Origin: Thermoleophilia bacterium | GTDB taxonomy: Bacteria; Actinomycetota; Thermoleophilia; Gaiellales; Gaiellaceae | Direction of reading: 5' to 3' | Assembly: GCA_025934335.1 (NCBI GenBank) | Contig: JAICYG010000127.1 | Coordinates: forward strand, 1 to 7,775 | Length of the DNA stretch: 7,775 nt | In this document: one piece after another, positions 5,722 to 7,775 of the stretch | Numbering within the stretch: position 1 is the stretch's first letter | Layout: each line of letters opens with the position of its first letter | Program-made: the position numbers and the translations under genes | The notes under the pieces: model-generated | Told to the model about the DNA's origin: nothing | Database searches by the model: none | Seen by the model: the letters and a program-made list of their open reading frames with translations, nothing else

Positions 5722-6197
5722 CGGTCCCCGGTCGCCAGACGCGCGAGCTTGTCGTCGAGCTCGGCGTCGTCGAGCAGCCCGGCGCGGTGCAGCTCACGCA
5801 GCATCGCCTCGTGCTGGGCGCGCTGGAACTGCTGCGGGTCGGGCCTCAGCCTGTCCGGGTCGATGCCGAGCTGTCTCAGCTTCTCCCGCTGCTGCGCGAC
5901 GCCGAGGCCACGGTCGGGGAACGAGAGCGCGCCCGCGCCGAAGATCGGGCGGTGCTGCACGAAGCGCCGGTAGGCCGCGACGAGTGCGATCGCGACACCG
6001 AAGGAGAGGAACGAGACGACGTAGCCGTTGTTGTCGGAGATCTCGCGGCCGACGACGGCGCCGACGATCGAGCCGGTGAGGCCGATGGCGATCGTCAGCC
6101 ACATCGGCATCGGGTCCGGCCCCGGGATTGCGAAGCGCGCGAGCGCGCCGGTCACGAGCCCGGAGAAGAGAATCGCGAGGACGAGCCCGAGGCTCAT
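5718..6197 (-). CDS. GlsB/YeaQ/YmgE-like membrane protein with SHOCT-like C-terminus
   Basis: The 159-residue protein has three membrane helices, near residues 2-22, 33-51 and 59-76. The first two, with the GALARFAIPGPDPMPMWLTI and GLTGSIVGAVVG patterns, resemble the GlsB/YeaQ/YmgE (transglycosylase-associated) family, small stress-linked membrane proteins of unclear activity. The rest is soluble. Its end, AMLRELHRAGLLDDAELDDK (131-150), matches the SHOCT pattern, a short helical module often found at protein ends and thought to mediate oligomerisation or membrane-linked interactions. The ATG overlaps the uvrB stop as ATGA and has a GAGGT Shine-Dalgarno inside uvrB, so it is translated with uvrB. 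An open frame continues upstream through uvrB but is an antiparallel-frame shadow of it. A role tied to DNA repair is possible but not shown. Confidence 0.85.
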   Translation of the reverse strand: MSLGLVLAILFSGLVTGALARFAIPGPDPMPMWLTIAIGLTGSIVGAVVGREISDNNGYVVSFLSFGVAIALVAAYRRFVQHRPIFGAGALSFPDRGLGVAQQREKLRQLGIDPDRLRPDPQQFQRAQHEAMLRELHRAGLLDDAELDDKLARLATGDR

Positions 6198-7775
6198 GTA
6201 GTTACCTCGGCGAGCGCGCTCAGGTCGCGGCGAAGCTCCTTGATCTCGTCGCGCAGCTTCGCGGCGTACTCGAAGCGCAGCTCCTCGGCGGCCTGGAACA
6301 TCTCCTCCTCGAGCGTCACGAGCAGCTTCTCCAGCTCGTCGCGGTCCATTCCCTCGACCTTCTTGCCGCCGCGGCGGCGCGAGCTCGGCACGTGCGGCTG
6401 CTCGAGCGCGAGGAACTCCGCGATGTCGGAGACGCCCTTCGTGATCGAGAGCGGCTGGACGCCGTGCTCCTCGTTGTACGCGAGCTGGACTGCACGGCGG
6501 CGGTTCGTCTCTTCGAGGGCCGCGCGGATCGCCTCGGTCTCCTTGTCGGCGTACATCAGCACCCTGCCCTCGACGTTGCGCGCAGCTCGGCCGATCGTCT
6601 GGATCAGCGCCGTCTTGCCGCGCAGGAAACCCTCCTTGTCGGCGTCGAGGATCGCGACGAGCGACACCTCCGGCAGGTCGAGGCCCTCGCGGAGGAGGTT
6701 GACGCCGACGAGAACGTCGTAGTCGCCGAGGCGCAGCTCGCGGATGATCTGGATGCGCTCGAGGGTGTCCACCTCGCTGTGCAGGTAGCGCGTCTTCACG
6801 CCCGCCTCGAGCAGGTAGTCGGTCAGGTCCTCCGCCATCTTCTTCGTCAGCGTCGTGACGAGGACGCGCTCGCCCTTCTCCTCGCGCCTGCGGATCTCGT
6901 TCAGCAGGTCGTCGATCTGGTGGCGCGTCGGGCGGAGCTCCACCTCCGGGTCGACGAGGTACGTCGGCCGGATCAGCTGCTCGGCGACGCGCGTCGACTG
7001 CCGCAGCTCCCACGGCCCGGGCGTCGCCGAGACGAAGACCGCCTGCGGAACCTTCTCCAGGAACTCGTCGAAGCGCAGCGGCCGGTTGTCGAGCGCGCTC
7101 GGGAGGCGGAAGCCGTAGTCGACGAGCGTCTGCTTGCGCGAGCGGTCGCCCTCGTACATGCCGCCGATCTGCGGGACGGTCTGGTGCGACTCGTCGACGA
7201 AAACGACGAAGTCGGACGCGAAGTAGTCGAGCAGCGTGTGCGGCGCCGAGCCGGCCGGGCGGCCGTCGAGGATGCGCGAGTAGTTCTCGATCCCGTTGCA
7301 GAACCCGAGCTCGCGCATCATCTCCATGTCGTACTCGGTGCGCTGCCGGATGCGGTGCGCCTCGAGCATCATCGACTTCGCCTCGAAGTACCTCACCTGC
7401 TCCTCGAGCTCGTGCCGGATCTCGACGAGCGCGCGGTCGATCGTCGGCTTCGACGTCACGTACTGCGTCGCCGGGAACACGGTGATGTGCTCGAGCTTCG
7501 ACAGCACCTCCCCGGTGAGCGGGTCGAAGTGCGTGATCTGCTCCACATCGTCGCCGAAGAACGAGACGCGGTACGCGGTCTCGGAGTGCGACGGCTGGAT
7601 CTCGACGACGTCGCCCTTGACGCGGAAGCGGCCCCGGCCGAGCAGCGTGTCGTTGCGCGCGTACTGGATGTCGATGAGCTTGCGCAGCACGAGGTCGCGG
7701 TCTGTCTCCTCGCCGACCGCGAGGAACACGAGCTTCTTCTCGTACTCCTCGGGCGAGCCGAGGCCGTAGATACAC
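6194..7775 (-). CDS. uvrB: UvrB, excinuclease ABC subunit B (C-terminal 526 residues, cut by window edge)
   Basis: UvrB is the helicase-like damage-verification subunit that receives lesions from UvrA and then recruits UvrC for incision. The window holds the last 526 codons; the family is usually 660-700 residues, so about 140 N-terminal residues, including Walker A, lie beyond 7775. Visible in order (numbering from the edge) are IYGLGSPEEY (2-11), the DESH Walker B motif (184-187), SATPGPWE (239-246), LLREGLDLP (350-358), QTIGRAARN (382-390) and the C-terminal UVR domain (about 479-515, LEEEMFQAAEELRFEYAAKL), which contacts UvrC and UvrA. All motifs are intact. The stop TGA overlaps the ATG of the GlsB-like gene. 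Its promoter, and any LexA box, lie outside the window. Confidence 0.98.
   Translation of the reverse strand, partial: CIYGLGSPEEYEKKLVFLAVGEETDRDLVLRKLIDIQYARNDTLLGRGRFRVKGDVVEIQPSHSETAYRVSFFGDDVEQITHFDPLTGEVLSKLEHITVFPATQYVTSKPTIDRALVEIRHELEEQVRYFEAKSMMLEAHRIRQRTEYDMEMMRELGFCNGIENYSRILDGRPAGSAPHTLLDYFASDFVVFVDESHQTVPQIGGMYEGDRSRKQTLVDYGFRLPSALDNRPLRFDEFLEKVPQAVFVSATPGPWELRQSTRVAEQLIRPTYLVDPEVELRPTRHQIDDLLNEIRRREEKGERVLVTTLTKKMAEDLTDYLLEAGVKTRYLHSEVDTLERIQIIRELRLGDYDVLVGVNLLREGLDLPEVSLVAILDADKEGFLRGKTALIQTIGRAARNVEGRVLMYADKETEAIRAALEETNRRRAVQLAYNEEHGVQPLSITKGVSDIAEFLALEQPHVPSSRRRGGKKVEGMDRDELEKLLVTLEEEMFQAAEELRFEYAAKLRDEIKELRRDLSALAEVTT
6204..6208 (-). promoter_or_regulatory. Shine-Dalgarno of the GlsB-like gene, inside uvrB
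   Basis: GAGGT on the minus strand lies 6 bases before the ATG at 6197 and within the last codons of uvrB. It fixes this start and supports re-initiation after uvrB translation. Confidence 0.65.

Noticed and set aside
5157..6722. A 521-residue plus-strand open frame antisense to the GlsB-like gene and uvrB
   Set aside because: No recognisable domains; antisense to the unmistakable uvrB reading and out of frame with the phosphoesterase.
6198..7775. Long upstream extension of the GlsB-like gene through uvrB, as a fusion of over 600 residues
   Set aside because: The extension is a +1-type shadow frame of uvrB. The ATG at 6197 has its own Shine-Dalgarno and the canonical family start.

Overview
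The window is gene-dense, very GC-rich DNA (G/C-biased third codon positions, GTG starts, many short or absent leaders). It looks like an actinobacterial chromosome, possibly from the Thermoleophilia (Gaiellales/Solirubrobacterales). That placement is inferred from composition and protein style, not from a database match. All ten protein genes appear intact except the two cut by the window edges. I see no mobile element, CRISPR array, tRNA or rRNA, and no gene-free stretch over 300 bases.

Layout, left to right. The 5' end of uvrA lies on the minus strand (1-618). Its promoter carries a textbook SOS/LexA box between the -35 and -10 elements. Divergent from it is an AI-2E/PerM-family membrane protein (693-1760). 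A short convergent spacer with three hairpins follows (1749-1847), then a small four-helix membrane protein on the minus strand (1848-2261). That gene is divergent from a TetR-family repressor (2356-2970), and the gap between them contains a clear inverted-repeat operator. Just downstream of the repressor is an MFS exporter (2990-4180), whose 3' end overlaps a macrodomain (ADP-ribose-binding) gene read from the other strand (4147-4644). The macrodomain gene overlaps the end of an 81-residue single-helix membrane protein (4626-4871). That gene diverges, across only 28 bases, from a calcineurin-like metallophosphoesterase (4900-5721). The phosphoesterase stop codon interlocks with that of a GlsB/YeaQ-like membrane protein with a SHOCT-like tail (5718-6197), which is itself coupled by an ATGA overlap to uvrB (6194 to beyond 7775).

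Functionally, the window is bounded by two nucleotide-excision-repair genes on the same strand, uvrB upstream and uvrA downstream, with about 5.6 kb of other genes between them in alternating orientation. UvrA and UvrB form the damage-recognition complex. The TetR regulator probably controls itself, the divergent small membrane protein and perhaps the exporter. The small membrane protein and macrodomain form a two-gene operon of unknown role. Several genes lack a Shine-Dalgarno and have a TANNNT -10 element placed so that transcription would start at or within a few bases of the start codon, suggesting leaderless translation. I do not see a convincing novel multi-gene system. The most interesting points are the regulatory architecture and the uncharacterised membrane/macrodomain pair inside the uvr interval.
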